Positions 27,130 to 38,800 are shown, counted from the stretch's first letter. The stretch is DNA of 64,000 nt from Gorsachius magnificus (GCA_034008185.1 CM067081.1:82480765-82544764), one strand, 5' to 3'. A program made the numbers and translations. The notes: a model not told the origin generated them from the letters alone.

Positions 27130-30100
27130 TTGTACTAATCTCAGCAGAGAAACACAAGAAGCCTTTAATAGGACATTTATGTCATCTTAAAACCACTTAT
27201 AAAACACTCATGGGATTGATTCAAATCTATAGCCACAGTGTATTTCAGGGAAAATAAAGTGAGCAGCTCCCTTTCCCCACCCCCTTTCTTACTGCTCCTC
27301 TGCAAGAAAAAAGGAAAAATCTCATTTAGATCTGTGTTCCTTGCTGCATGAAGCAGCAAGCTTCTTGGCAATTTCACTGATACTTTTCTGGCTGCTAAGC
27401 TTCGAAACAGTTCTGAACCTCAGCCATCTTATGAGGCCAACAGCAATTTGAAAATACCGATGCCTGCTGTTTACATGGAGTAAGTTCTGATTTCTTGGAC
27501 GCTACTGAAAATCCATTCACCTGTAGCTACTGAACCTAAGAGATAGGGCAGGCACTGGGAACTTGTGTATTGATGTCCAACCATTTTTCCACAGGCGTTG
27601 CGGAAATTGTGCTAGGTTTCTTTTTCCAAGAGCTAGGTATATCTGGTAAGTATGTCACTGCTCTTTCATGAACCAGAATCACTTTTAATTCCTTTTATTA
27701 TTACATTCAGATATAAAATGCTTATCAGTAGAAGATCTGGCTGCACATCACAAAATTTAGATCAGAATTAGGCAACCATTTCTGTGACAACCCCCACACA
27801 GCACCAAAATAGCTACTCTGAAAAGGAGTGATATGAGGCAGATGATTAAATGTCAGTGAATTCTAAAGACTGTTTCTACTAGGGAGCACAAAGAAAGTGA
27901 TCTTGCATTGTGCTCTAAAATGTCTCTACCCTGTAAGCTGATCTTCACAGACGGACGCTTCTTATGCTGTGCATCGGCTCTTTGACTCCCTTTTGACTCC
28001 AGAAGGTGCGCACGCCCACTCCTGTGATCAAGGTGCACGATCGAGGCTGAAATGGTCCGTCCCCCGGGGAACGCTCTGCAGCTGACCTCCTTGCTTTCAG
28101 CTTCAGGATGCAGAGTGCTGCAAAGGGGTAAGGGTAAGGCAGGTCTGAGATAATGAGCATGGAGACAATACAGGTCCTTACATTTCACCCGGACTGGAAC
28201 CGGTAGCTGAAGAAGAGAGTACGGGTGTGAAACACTCTTGTCAATGTTTCTTAATGATCTGGGCAAACAGATTTCGGTTGGCAGGAAACAGGGCGTAAGT
28301 GCCTTCCTGTGCAGATTACTCAGCCGTCTCATAGGCCCCTTGCTGATGGGTATTAGAATGCTAGATTTCTATTTCCTCCTAAGCAAAAGCATTAGGTTTG
28401 TACAATGAGGTAAATAAGCAGTTCCCTAATTGCACTGTATTTACAGAATACTTTTTATCGACTGCAGTGCATTTCTAAAAATTGCACACATTTTCCTAAG
28501 AAAATCCAGTGAACTTTATGGCATGTTATTGTCCTTTCCAGCTTTGCAGCTCCCACTGGTCTTTCCATATACCAGATTCTCATGATAATTCTTCTCCAGT
28601 ATTTATTAAGCCACATTACGGACTCAGTTTCTGTTCTAGAAGCAGTACGTAGCCTGAACAAAATCAAAATCCCCAGTGATTCTCACCGGTGGTCACCTGA
28701 ATAAACAGAAGTGCCTTGAGCATGGAAGACTCCTTATCACGTTACTCAGTATGCTGAACGAGTGACTGCCTTACTGTATTTTATTCTGCAGACAGATTTG
28801 CAGTCTTCTCTTCTACCTGGAAGAAACAGCATTCTTAATGCAAGCCACGCGGTGTACTTGCCTGTACACACCTCGAATACACACAGTTAGGCTGAGAACA
28901 AGCCCTGGTCCCCACACACAGACTGGCCGTTCCATTGGTGCCATGGTCAGGAATAGCAGCTGCAAGTGCGCTGTAACTTGCCTAAGCTAGGAGTAATTAC
29001 CCACCGCCCGAGACCTGGCATATAATTCATGGGTCTAGATTTATTAAACCTGCAATTAAGATCAAAAGAACACATTTCAGTGGATAAAATATGGTGTGTA
29101 GGATCTTTAAAACTACAGGCTGAAAATTTCAAAACTACAGGCTGAAGTTTGGCTCTTCAAATACTCAGGCAATTTTGGATAAGCTGCTTGGTTTTTAGAA
29201 GTAACTAGCAATTTCTTTTTCATTCGTGAATGTTTAGTATTACTGACAAGTAGGCCACCTATCTGCAAGTGCCTAAATATGGACTGAGAAAACTAGGTTT
29301 TGGCACCCAGATACAAACACAGTGTCTGTGAAGTTTCTATTCATTGTGAAAATTTGCTTTTTTTTTTTCCCCCCCTTCCTCTGAGTGGAAGCTATTCTGC
29401 TCTCATGAAATTGCTTTTTCCCCACTCAGCTCAGATGGTTGCAGATATTTCCTAGAAAAATCCAGACAACAAAACTTTGCAATGTTTCTTGAGTTTCATG
29501 GCAATGTCCTATTCTGACAGGGAAAACAAAACAAATACTTTGTATTCATCGGCAGACAAGCCGGCAAATTTGAAAGCCATAACTGAAATCATATTCTGGT
29601 ACTGGCAAACAATAATAATTAAATATTTCTGAAGATTTTAACTTCAGACTATTAACAAAAAACCCTTCGGACTATTAATAAAAATAAAAGCTCCCCACTG
29701 CAATATATTTCTAATATAATCATCTTGTCCTTGGTCTGTTTCAATGATGTCTTAACACAAAACAGAATTTGCCTCTGATTTTTAAAATTGACCGCATATT
29801 TGATCACTTTAGCCCCAACTGAATAACATAGTAGATAATACTGGGAAGACTTCAATGGCAGTCCTGTTTTTTAATATTTTATTCATTTTTAAATGCACAC
29901 TTTGATAATTTCCTCTAAAGTTGCCACAAAATTTTCAGTCTGAAGACTGTTTTGGTTAAAATATGAAAAAAACTGATGGCAGAATTCAGATTTGTCTTGA
30001 GAAAGGGTGGATGAGGTTTTACTTTTCCCTCAATTTTCCCTTCATCATAAATACAGTTTTCGCACCCTTACTTACACAGTAGCATTCCACAACTTCTTTT

Positions 30101-33100
30101 TTGATTCATCTTCATATATTTTCTTATGATTTTTGAAATCATATTTCTTCAAACAATACATGCTTAACTTTGCAGTTGTTTCAAGTTATATTTGAAACTA
30201 AGTGATGCCATGAGCAGGCCTGATCTTGCAAGTTTGTCCTAAAGATTTTCTTGAATTGGGTCTTTTGTCAGGAAAAGAGCCCCTGTAGATAACTCTGCTC
30301 TTTCCATATTCTGCTTTGAATATTACATACATATCCATTCTAGAAAAGTGAATCCTTTTTTATGAAGACCAGTTTAAAGTAATGAATATGTTAGTATTGT
30401 CTTATTCATTGAAGCAGAAAACGTTACTATCTTCATGTTGCCTAAGGTCCCGTTCCTTATCTTGATCTTGTCTGCAAATTGCAACATATGAAAACATTTT
30501 TTTTTAGTATCAAGTTCAATATGCTGTAAGACTTTTCAGTTCATAATAGCAATCAGCAGTTTTTGTTAACTGTCTTTTTAACCAACCTGCTTGTATAGGT
30601 TTGACTACGCGCATCTGGCTTCAGCAGAATTGTTGCGCCAGTTGTAATATCCTTGCTTATTTTGTTCCATGCAGTTCAGTATCCTTTAGGCTTCTAGATT
30701 TATTTGTTTCTTAACTGGCAAGAAAGAAAATCTTACCTGCTATTAAAATTTTCTACCACCTATGATTTCATTTTGCACGTGTATGTGACGTGTCATGTGT
30801 ACCACACTAAATTATACAGCAAAATTGAAAACATTTAGTGCTTGACAGTCTGCATGGGTCAATAAAAAATTATGCCTGGTAAAACTCTATTTGACAAAGG
30901 TGCCAAAAATGACATGTAGAAGCTGGGTGCATAGATTGAAGGTAAGCAGAGGGATTTCTTGATAATACTGTAAATGTGGACACAGAGAAAATCTGTAGCA
31001 GTTAGAATGTTTTTATATGGACTTGTCTACAGATAGTAAGCACCAGGATAAAGAAATGGATTCTAAAAAATGCGTGTTTTGAAGCTTCAAGGCTGAAAAA
31101 AGAATGCAATGGTTTAAAATACAAGTAACCCAGAGTACTACAGAGCTTACTACATGACATAGTCATAAGCAACTATCTTTAGAAATAACATTCAGTAAGT
31201 ACCAGATTACAATGACAAAATATCTTCCTCTGAAACTTCGCATCACCAGCTATGTATTAGCACCTCATTACTCAATGGATTTTATTATCACATTCCTCTA
31301 AACATTGTTGCCATTTGGACATGAGTAATATCATCAAGCACTGTGGAAAAATCGTGGAATCTTCAGCTGTTATCTCCGGGGGTAAAAAATCATTCCAACG
31401 TGATGAATTTAAAACCATCTTGAAGGTGATATACAGCACTTTCAAGTATCTTTTTAAGATTCCAAATCATTAGAAACCCCACTTGACTGACCTTAAAAAA
31501 ATATAGAGATGGATTTTTAATTTGTGTGAGAGGAAAACTTGTGAGACCTCCAGAAGTATTAAAATAAAAACTGGACCTCAGCCATTTCCTGGGGTTTCAT
31601 ACTTTGTCTTTGGCTTAGGGTTCTACCTGTCTTCATTTAAATTATTTAGGATCAAAATCTACCCATCTTGTAAGTAGTAAACCAGACAGTATTGGTCCAA
31701 CTGCAGGGCTTAAAGTTCGTGCTGTGTGGTATCCAGGAAAGCCCAAAGCATATTCTTCCAGTGAGCATTCAGTGCCTCAGAAGGAAAAATGAAAACTCTT
31801 AAAACCCAGGAACACAAAAGTAAATGTTTCTTCACGTAATTCATAAAGATATTTACATTGCATCTTCACAGTAGTTTCCCTAGGACCAAAACAGTTAGGG
31901 TATTCAAAAAAATTAAGTCTTTACAGTGACTTAATTGGTTTTAAAGTTAAGATGGCATCCTATGCACATTACGTATGTCTGTTGTTCCCTTTAGAACAAG
32001 GAGCATTATAAAATGAGACAAAGACTCCCTTCTCTATAAATGCATCTGAAACTGCCATACGATATGAAATTAAGGCTTTTACTGGCTCACAGTCTATACT
32101 AGGATATCTATGATTACACAAAACATCAGTATTAAGTTCCTAATTGGATTACTTTGGGCAAAAGTAATAAAAAGGTAATAGTACGTGGTAACAAAGCATC
32201 CTCAAAAAGCGATATTTACTATGCTCTTCTAAAAAAAAAAGCCAGCTAAGAATTCAGCCAGGAATTGATGTCGGATTCTTGCTTTAAGATTAGGAACTTC
32301 ATGTTCAATTATTGTTTGTTACTGAGATACTAAATACATGTTGTTTTGCTGTCTTTGGCTGTCTGTTCTCATTCAGCATTTACACGTACCTTTGTCACCT
32401 TCAGATGGGTTTTATTTCACCTAACTTTAGGCCTCTGGAAGACAGACAGTCCTCTAGTCAAAAGTATGCATCTAGGCTTCCTCTCACTGGAGCTGACAGA
32501 AGATAAAGCACCTGCAAAAGGCAATTTATGTCACTCTTCCTAGAAGGAGAAGGTTTGGAGCGATAGGTGCCTGTCAGGTAGATATGGTAGAGAGGTGCCT
32601 ACCCAAGTAGGGTACGACTAGCTGAGGTTGGATCCCTAAGTTTTGGCAGGTAGTGAGAAGAATCCCACTGTAGTAAACAAAAGGTAGAAATGTACATGCA
32701 AGAGCCCAGTCATGACGTTGTCTAGTTGATGTTCCTGCAAAGGGAGACGTAACACCAAAATACGATTTCCATGTACAGATGATGGCTCCAAAGCCAGTCC
32801 GAACTACATATATCAACATTTACTGTTGAAACAGAACAATGCCCACCACCTTGCTTCTTTGGGTAGGCATGTTTTAATCTTTTCCTATGGCTCTGATGAA
32901 GTTTTATATCCAGTTGCTGTGACACCAGAACCCAAAGAACCATGAACTGAAGTACACGCTCTCACAGCCCAGTCTCCTACCCCATGTGGGATTCTCACAC
33001 AGCAGAGCTCCAAAAAGTTACCGGTATTTAGCACAGTTGGAAGGAGCATACTTGTCCAGGTTCTCTGTTCACGGCTGCACATCTGGAAATAAGACTCTTC

Positions 33101-35245
33101 TGCTACCGCTATCAATGGATCTCCAGGATGCCGACTATTCCAACAGTATCTCCACAGCCATTCTGGAAAATTTGTACCGGTACAATAGCTTCTGCCTAGG
33201 AAAACAAAAATATAAAAGTAGCTATAAAAATAGCAATACTTCATCTATCTGTTTGGAATGCCAATGAAAGAGAAGATAATTTCAGCCTCGTTTCAAATTT
33301 TAATGACTTTCCATAAAGCCCTATCATTTTGGGTACACACCCTGCATTTACCATACTGAGGTATTTATAAACAACAATCTTTTTTACCTCTTAGTCTTTG
33401 TTTTGCTAAGCGAAGCTCTTTCAGCCTCCTCTCATAAGGCCTCTTCATTACCTTTAACTCCCTTTTAGCATCCTCCTGCACCTGCTCTCTTTTTTCTCAA
33501 ATGTACTTTTTGAATAAGCTGAGTATGGCATTTCTGATCAGATCTCATGCTTTCTGCTTTTCCACATATCTCTACTGGAAATAGCTCAGTCAATATATCC
33601 TGGGATCACATTTGCCTTTCCACCAAAAGTCTCTGAAACCACAGAAATTCTAGTGATTCCTTAGAACCTCGTCACTTCTCTGGCTCTCACCGCTATACTT
33701 TAAGGCACCTTCACATGACAAGCCTTGGAGCATGAAGTGCTCAAGACAGGAGCTTTGTTTGATACAGAACATATGTGCTTAATTTTATATATGGTATATA
33801 ATTTCATCAGCTTCAGTTAGCTTTGTAGGATCTTGGCCTATCTCCTCAGTCTATAAATAAATAATGACAGTTTTATAAATAAATCAGTTTCTAACCAGCT
33901 GAAACTGTGTTATCTTTGTAACTTTTACCAATCAATAGAGCAGCGTGAATGACAGGCACAGGTTCTGTGCTTTTAAAAAATCTGGTACAACAATAAATAA
34001 ATAGTTACATGCAAGAACCACATAAATATTTTGATGCACTAGCATAAAATGCTTCACACGGCACTTCAGAATATGCCCAAACGGTTTACATCCATGGTAG
34101 ACCAGCAAGTGTTTTTTTAGCTGGCAGTTCAATGTTCTCCCAGTGTAAATAGATGATCAATCATTCTCTGTTGTTATTGTTTTAAAGAATAGTTTGAAAC
34201 CCAATTCACAGTGTGCGTTGGTACTGCCTGTTCTTTTTGTTCTCTTATCAATTCAAGTTTTAATATTAAGAAAGTGCATTGTTTTCATCTGGCTGCTGGA
34301 GTCTACCCGTTGGGCTCTACCGCCACTTCTGAAGTTCTTGGTTGGTGGGAGAGGGCAAGTGCAAGCCCGCAGAAGAGACCGAAACTCTGTAAAGGCAGGA
34401 AGTAAAGAGCACATCAATCTTATTCAGTGAACAAAACCACAAATTAAAGCACCGAGGTGGAGAAAATCCATTCTCATGCCGAGAACTATTGTATTGCAGC
34501 GTAGAGCTTGCGTGAAGATGAATTTGAATTTCACCTGCCTCCCTGTCCTGCTCACTCACAGGAGGCTCACGGATAGCTAAACTCCAGCGTCTCTTACGAA
34601 GCCCAATGCAGGGCAAAAGTGTAAAGCAGCGTGTTTCTACTGTTCTCACGTCAGGACATCTGGGTGTATCGTTCTTCCAGAAGAAGCGATACGGAGAACG
34701 CTCGATTTTAATTACGTTGCCGTGAACCAGCCTTGCCGTGTTCCTGTCACAACCAAGATGACTCCATTCTCTCCAAGTCTCTTTTCTGGCGAGGGTTGAG
34801 AGGTCACGGGTTGGCGACGACAGCTGGGCAGTAGATTTGAGACCTGCTGCCTGTCGGTGTCCACCAGCCATGTGCCCAGTGAGAGGGCTGGCGGCCAACA
34901 GGCCCTTCCCCAGCCGGGAGGGAAGCATGGAGCAGGGTGATGGCTGAGGGGAGATGGCCGGGGAGGGGGGGGAAGAGGGCTCTCTGCTTTCCCCAGCTTT
35001 AGCTTTAGAGGCGGACTCCGCGCTCCTGCCCCCCGGCAAGGCCCACCGAGCTGCTCCCCGCCTGGGGCGGAGCCGCCCCCGGCTCACCGGGGGTGCCCTT
35101 CGCCGCCCTCCCTGCCCCGGGGGAAGCGCAGGCCTGCCGAGGGCGGGCACCCCCTCGAGCCCCGACCCCTCGGCCCTCCGTCCCCGCCGCTGCGGCTCCG
35201 GGAGGCACTGCGGGGAGCCCCTTGGCGGCGGGCGGCCAGGCCCCT

Positions 35246-35265
35246 CGGCCCGGCCCGGCCCGGCC
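35246..35265. repeat. CGGCC pentamer repeat, four copies
   Basis: Four exact tandem copies of CGGCC lie within the promoter CpG island, upstream of the coding start. Confidence 0.9.
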
Positions 35266-35328
35266 CGCTCCCGGCCGCCGCAGCGCCGCCTCGGGCAGGA
35301 GCCAGCGGGCGGCGCCCCCCGGGCCCCG

Positions 35329-35380
35329 CCCCCCCCCCCCGGGGGGGGCCTTGCCGGCGGGCCCCCCCCCCCCCCCCCCC
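35329..35380. repeat. C/G homopolymer block in the CpG island
   Basis: C12 (35329-35340) abuts G8 (35341-35348), forming a self-complementary block, and C19 follows at 35362-35380. Such runs are hard to sequence, so their exact lengths may be unreliable. G-quadruplex formation on the minus strand is plausible. Confidence 0.85.
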
Positions 35381-35579
35381 AGAGGCAGCGGGCGGCGGAG
35401 CGCGCCGCCCAGCCCCCGGGCGCGGCGCGGCGGGGGCCCGGGCTCAGAGCAGCCCCCCTGCTGGGCAGCCCCGGCGCCCTCCCCGTGCCTTGAGTTACCC
35501 CGGGGAGGGAGCGAGGCAGGCGGGGAGCGGAGCGGAGCGGGGCGGGGGAGGGAGAGCGGAGGGGGAGGGCTGCGCGCAG

Positions 35580-35771
35580 ATGAAGGCTGCTCCTGCGAGA
35601 TGCTGCACGCCCAGCTCCCTGCCGGAGGCGGGTAGCAGCCTCTGCCTCCGCCGGCTCCTGCCTGTGCAGGGGCTGTTGCTGCCGCTGGACGCAACCTCCT
35701 CCCGACATGGAGCTGCTGCTGCCGCTACCGCCGCTGCTGCTGGAGTGAGTGCGTGTGACGGGCAGAGCTAG
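35580..35771 (+). other. Upstream ORF (63 codons) ending 12 bases before the main start
   Basis: An ATG at 35580 opens a frame that begins MKAAPARCC, is rich in Ala, Leu and Ser, and ends at TAG 35769-35771. Nothing in it resembles a known family; the composition simply reflects GC-rich CTG/GCC triplets. If the mRNA 5' end lies upstream, it is a second candidate regulatory uORF. It would be skipped if transcription starts downstream of 35582. Confidence 0.35.
35707..35748 (+). other. Upstream ORF (13 codons), leucine-rich, good start context
   Basis: ATG at 35707 has G at -3 and G at +4, a stronger context than the main start. It encodes MELLLPLPPLLLE and stops at TGA 35746-35748, 35 bases before the main ATG. 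If the transcript starts upstream of it, this uORF should reduce initiation at the FRMPD4 start. The last codons overlap a possible splice donor (GGA then GTGAGT at 35745), so it could instead be an alternative coding start; see findings. Existence of the ORF is certain, but its use is inferred. Confidence 0.5.
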
Positions 35772-35779
35772 CCGGCCGC

Positions 35780-35797
35780 ATGGATGGATGTGTTTAG
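35780..35797 (+). other. Five-codon uORF overlapping the FRMPD4 start codon
   Basis: The start region contains two ATGs four bases apart in different frames. The first (35780) reads MDGCV then TAG at 35795-35797, so it overlaps the true start at 35784. Its context is weak (C at -3). Ribosomes would need leaky scanning past it, or reinitiation, to use 35784. Visible directly; regulatory effect inferred. Confidence 0.5.
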
Positions 35798-35824
35798 CTT
35801 TGTGAAGATTGGGAAGCTCTCCGG
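35784..35824 (+). CDS. FRMPD4: FRMPD4 (Preso) coding exon 1, N-terminal 13 codons plus two bases
   Basis: The sequence reads ATG followed by codons for MDVFSFVKIGKLS, then GG and a GTAGGT splice donor at 35825, so the exon ends in phase 2. From memory, mammalian FRMPD4 begins MDVFSFVKIAKLSS with its next exon continuing the frame. The residues agree closely, and a split GG-N codon (Gly) here against AG-C (Ser) would fit the same intron phase. The protein is a postsynaptic scaffold with WW, PDZ and FERM domains that binds PSD-95 and promotes dendritic spine formation. All of those domains lie in later exons outside the window. The start at 35784 was chosen because the ATG four bases upstream (35780) stops after five codons. 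Its context is mediocre (T at -3, G at +4). Placement in a CpG island at a gene-poor boundary fits a first exon. The exon is very short, so identification rests on 13 residues. Confidence 0.82.
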
Positions 35825-38800
35825 GTAGGTGTCCGCTGCTGCCGCCGCTGCTCCGCGACCCGCGGGCGTCCCGCGGCTGCGGGCGCTGCCCCTGCCCGGC
35901 ATTGGGGGGGCTGCCCGGCGTGGGGGGCGCCGCTGCCCTCAACTTCCCTCGCAGCGGGGCGAAGGCTGGGGGCGGGGGGGGGGCTGCCCCTGGCACCTGC
36001 CGGGGCCGGGCCGGTGGCTCTGCGCGGCGGGGGCGGCCGCCCGCCCCCTCCCGAGGGAGGGGGGCCCGGGGGCCTTGAAACGGGGGGCGACCAGAACTGT
36101 TCCGAAAACGCCAGCGCGGCGGCGGGAGCCGGCACCGGGGCGGGGGCGGTGCGCCTGGCGGTCACGGGCCGGGGGAGGGGGGCGAACTTGTCAGGGAGCG
36201 GGGCGCCGGGCCGGGCCGCGGGGAAGGGGCTCGCCTTGCCGTTCCGCGCTTCTCCCCTCCCGCGGTACGGGCCGCTTCGGCCACGCCGGCTCCCCCGGGA
36301 GCGGTATTTTTAGAGAAGTGGGTGAAATCATCGCCGGATTCCGCGGGCTGCCCCTCTGCCGTCTCACGCGGTGGTGGGTGCTGGGGGGCGAGCGGATCGG
36401 GCGTCTCTCATCCCTTGGCTTGCCAGGCGTGTACTTCTCGTCCCTTAAACGGGGGCTTGATTAGGATTGTTTCTTTTTCCTTTGCTTTCCGAATAAATCT
36501 GCCATTTAATGGCCTCGGAGTTGTGGTCTCTCCCCGTAGACTGTTGCGTTCGCAGCTTGTTGCCAGGCCCAAAGCTGCATAGATGGATCAAGAAGCGCCA
36601 CGGCCCCCGTTAAAACGTTCTTGCCGTAGTTAAGCGTAACTGGAGGTAGCCCTTCTCGGTACCGGGGGGAATCGCGCTCGATCTCAAAGGTACAGGACGT
36701 AAAAGTACTGGAGTCGCAGGATTTTTTCTCAGGCTCCTGGTGCGGATAATCTTCCTGAAGGATTTAGCTGTGATCACAGTAACTAGGAGCGTTTTGAATT
36801 CTTAGGGTTCGGTGGTTCCTACACCATAGTTACAGTATCCTTTTCTGTTTACGAAGCACATAGGAGTCTGAAAGTGGCTGCTGTACAAAAGGGAGAAAGG
36901 CCTGGTGGAGGAAATGCAAAAGGTAGCTTGCTCAGGTAGGGAGCTTGTCAAAATGACAGATGGTCTTTAAAAAACAAATATTGTGTGGCTGGAAGTTACA
37001 GAGTGCCACAGGTGCAGGCGTAGCCTTTATCCCCCAAAATTCCCACCATCGCACCTGGCTGTGATTACAGCTCTGCTCCTGGCGATGCCAGCGCAGAACA
37101 GCTGCTATCATTCAAGCACATCATTGTCTCATCCTGCTCGCAGCAATTTTACACGATGTGACGGCTACGACGCTAGCAGCCCGCTCGGCTTTCCTTGGGT
37201 CGCGTTCCCAGTTGATACCGCTAGAGCTGCAGCAGCAGTAGCTACGGCTGAAACTTTGAGGAGAGGGAAGATAACGCTCACGTAGATAAGGAGCAGGTCA
37301 GGCAGTATGGTATCTCTTTTCAGGTAACTGAATTGCTTCTATTTGTTTGGAAACAGCGTTTTAGAAAAGCTCTCAGATCTTTATGGCACGCTTGAGCTAG
37401 AATCAAAGGGAGAGAAAGGGATGTGCTGCTTGGAAATGTTAGGAAGTCGGTTACGTGGCAGTTTTTATATATAGCGTAAGCTTTGGTCTTCGTTGGTGTG
37501 TCCAAAACCTGTAGCCTTCTGCCCACTTGAAGACACAGCTGTTGCCAGTTCTGAGATTTGTATCTAAGTAAAGGCAGGTCATAGTATTTCTCCAGAAGAA
37601 CCTGAAAGTTCTTTCTGAAATGAAATCCCAAGTTTCAAAGCTTGTATCCGGCTTCGCTCGATTCAAGGATACGAAGTACTTAAGGAACGAGTTTGTCCTG
37701 TAGATTGCAGTAATTCATTTCTGTACTGAGCTACTCTTTTCGTTTCTAATTTTCTGGTTGTTAAATGACCTAATAGTTTACACAGGACTTTACTTGCTGT
37801 TTCCTAGGTAACAGCTAGGTATCTGTTCCAATTTTAGGAGAGCTTCACAGAGCAGACAGGTTCCAGTGTAAACCCCATTTTAATCCCCCTGTGCGTTTGG
37901 GTTGAAAAACTAGTTTGCCTGAAAATTCCAGTTCTTTCTTCGCTGTTAGAAGGAAGGCCTTTCTGAAAGAAAGCAGTGAGATGATAAACAGTATTTAACT
38001 GAGAGGGTGATTTTGCAGGCAGATTACCTATAGAAAGTTGTGTTGAACCTGGCTGGTGCTGGACTTGTTTATGACTTTCTTTTTTACTTTTATTTTGCTG
38101 GGCATTCGGATCTCATTTTAGGTTGCAAGTCAGCTATCACAGTTGTAGTCTGCAGCCTTGATTCTGCAGGCAGTGGCACGGAGAAGCTCTGTTATGCGTG
38201 GCTACTGGGAGGGATACTTCTTAAAGTCATGATATAGTTTTAACAGATGTGCGAATTTAAATTTTGCCTTGATCAATTAATGTCTAAGGCTCTTTATCTA
38301 GAAGAAGCTTAAGATGGGGTATAAACTCTTAGGAAGGTGGCTGCTGGATATAAAATGTTACATGGCATCCATAAAACATTATTTTTTTAATTATCTGTGC
38401 AGGTTTTTTTATGTGGCACCTGTGTGTGTAGGGTCTTTTAGAGACTTTTGCTTCCGTAACTGTTTCAACAGCCATCCGCAGTTGCTGGGTGAGTGGGGAA
38501 TATGGGCATAATCTGGAAAAGGGATGTGTGCAGAGATGGAAGAGAGTGCCAAACTGGTCTTAACAACAGATGCGATCTTTGGTAATCTTTTTCTTTCCTT
38601 GCCTTTGTAGATCTGTCATGTTCTGTACTATGCATCGATATAGATGCTTCATGGTGAAGTTTCTGTGAATTTCTAAAGATGGGAGATTAGCCATCTGACA
38701 CTGAAAACAAAAACATTGTGTAGAAATACTGATCGCACTTTCACTGATGTAGCTTCTCCCCCCCCCCTTCTGGAAATTCACCAGCCTAGTAATGGTCTGG

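Larger units (their letters stand above)
18128..34899. other. Intergenic DNA upstream of the FRMPD4-like promoter
   Basis: AT-rich and repeat-poor apart from the microsatellites listed separately. Open frames at 24590-25078 (+) and 27853-28332 (-) reach about 160 codons, but their translations match nothing I know and the first runs into the AC-rich low-complexity tract. No RNA gene is seen. In human, a gap of several hundred kilobases separates this gene from its upstream neighbour, so an empty stretch is expected. Confidence 0.6.
34900..36480 (+). promoter_or_regulatory. CpG-island promoter of the FRMPD4-like gene
   Basis: GC content and CpG frequency rise sharply near 34.9 kb, peak at about 35.0-36.3 kb, and fall back to AT-rich DNA by about 36.5 kb. 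The first coding exon lies inside. Sp1-type GC boxes are visible, for example GGGGCGGGGG at 35539-35548, and no convincing TATA box is seen, which is usual for CpG-island promoters. The island also holds a G-rich tract at 35511-35568, a four-copy CGGCC repeat at 35246-35265 and long C runs. The transcription start site cannot be fixed from sequence alone; it must lie upstream of 35784. The direction is assigned from the exon, and antisense transcription is not excluded. Confidence 0.85.

Noticed and set aside
27853..28332. 159-codon open frame on -
   Set aside because: Translation is Leu/Arg/Ser-rich without any motif I recognise, and the region is only modestly GC-richer than its flanks.
34954..35635. 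Several 180-230 codon frames on both strands in the CpG island
   Set aside because: All frames are long here because stop codons are rare in very GC-rich DNA; compositions are Pro/Gly/Arg/Ala low-complexity.
35829..36464. 211-codon frame on + immediately after the exon 1 donor
   Set aside because: It lies in the intronic half of the CpG island, is Gly/Arg/Pro-rich, and begins right after a good splice donor. A retained-intron product is possible but unsupported.
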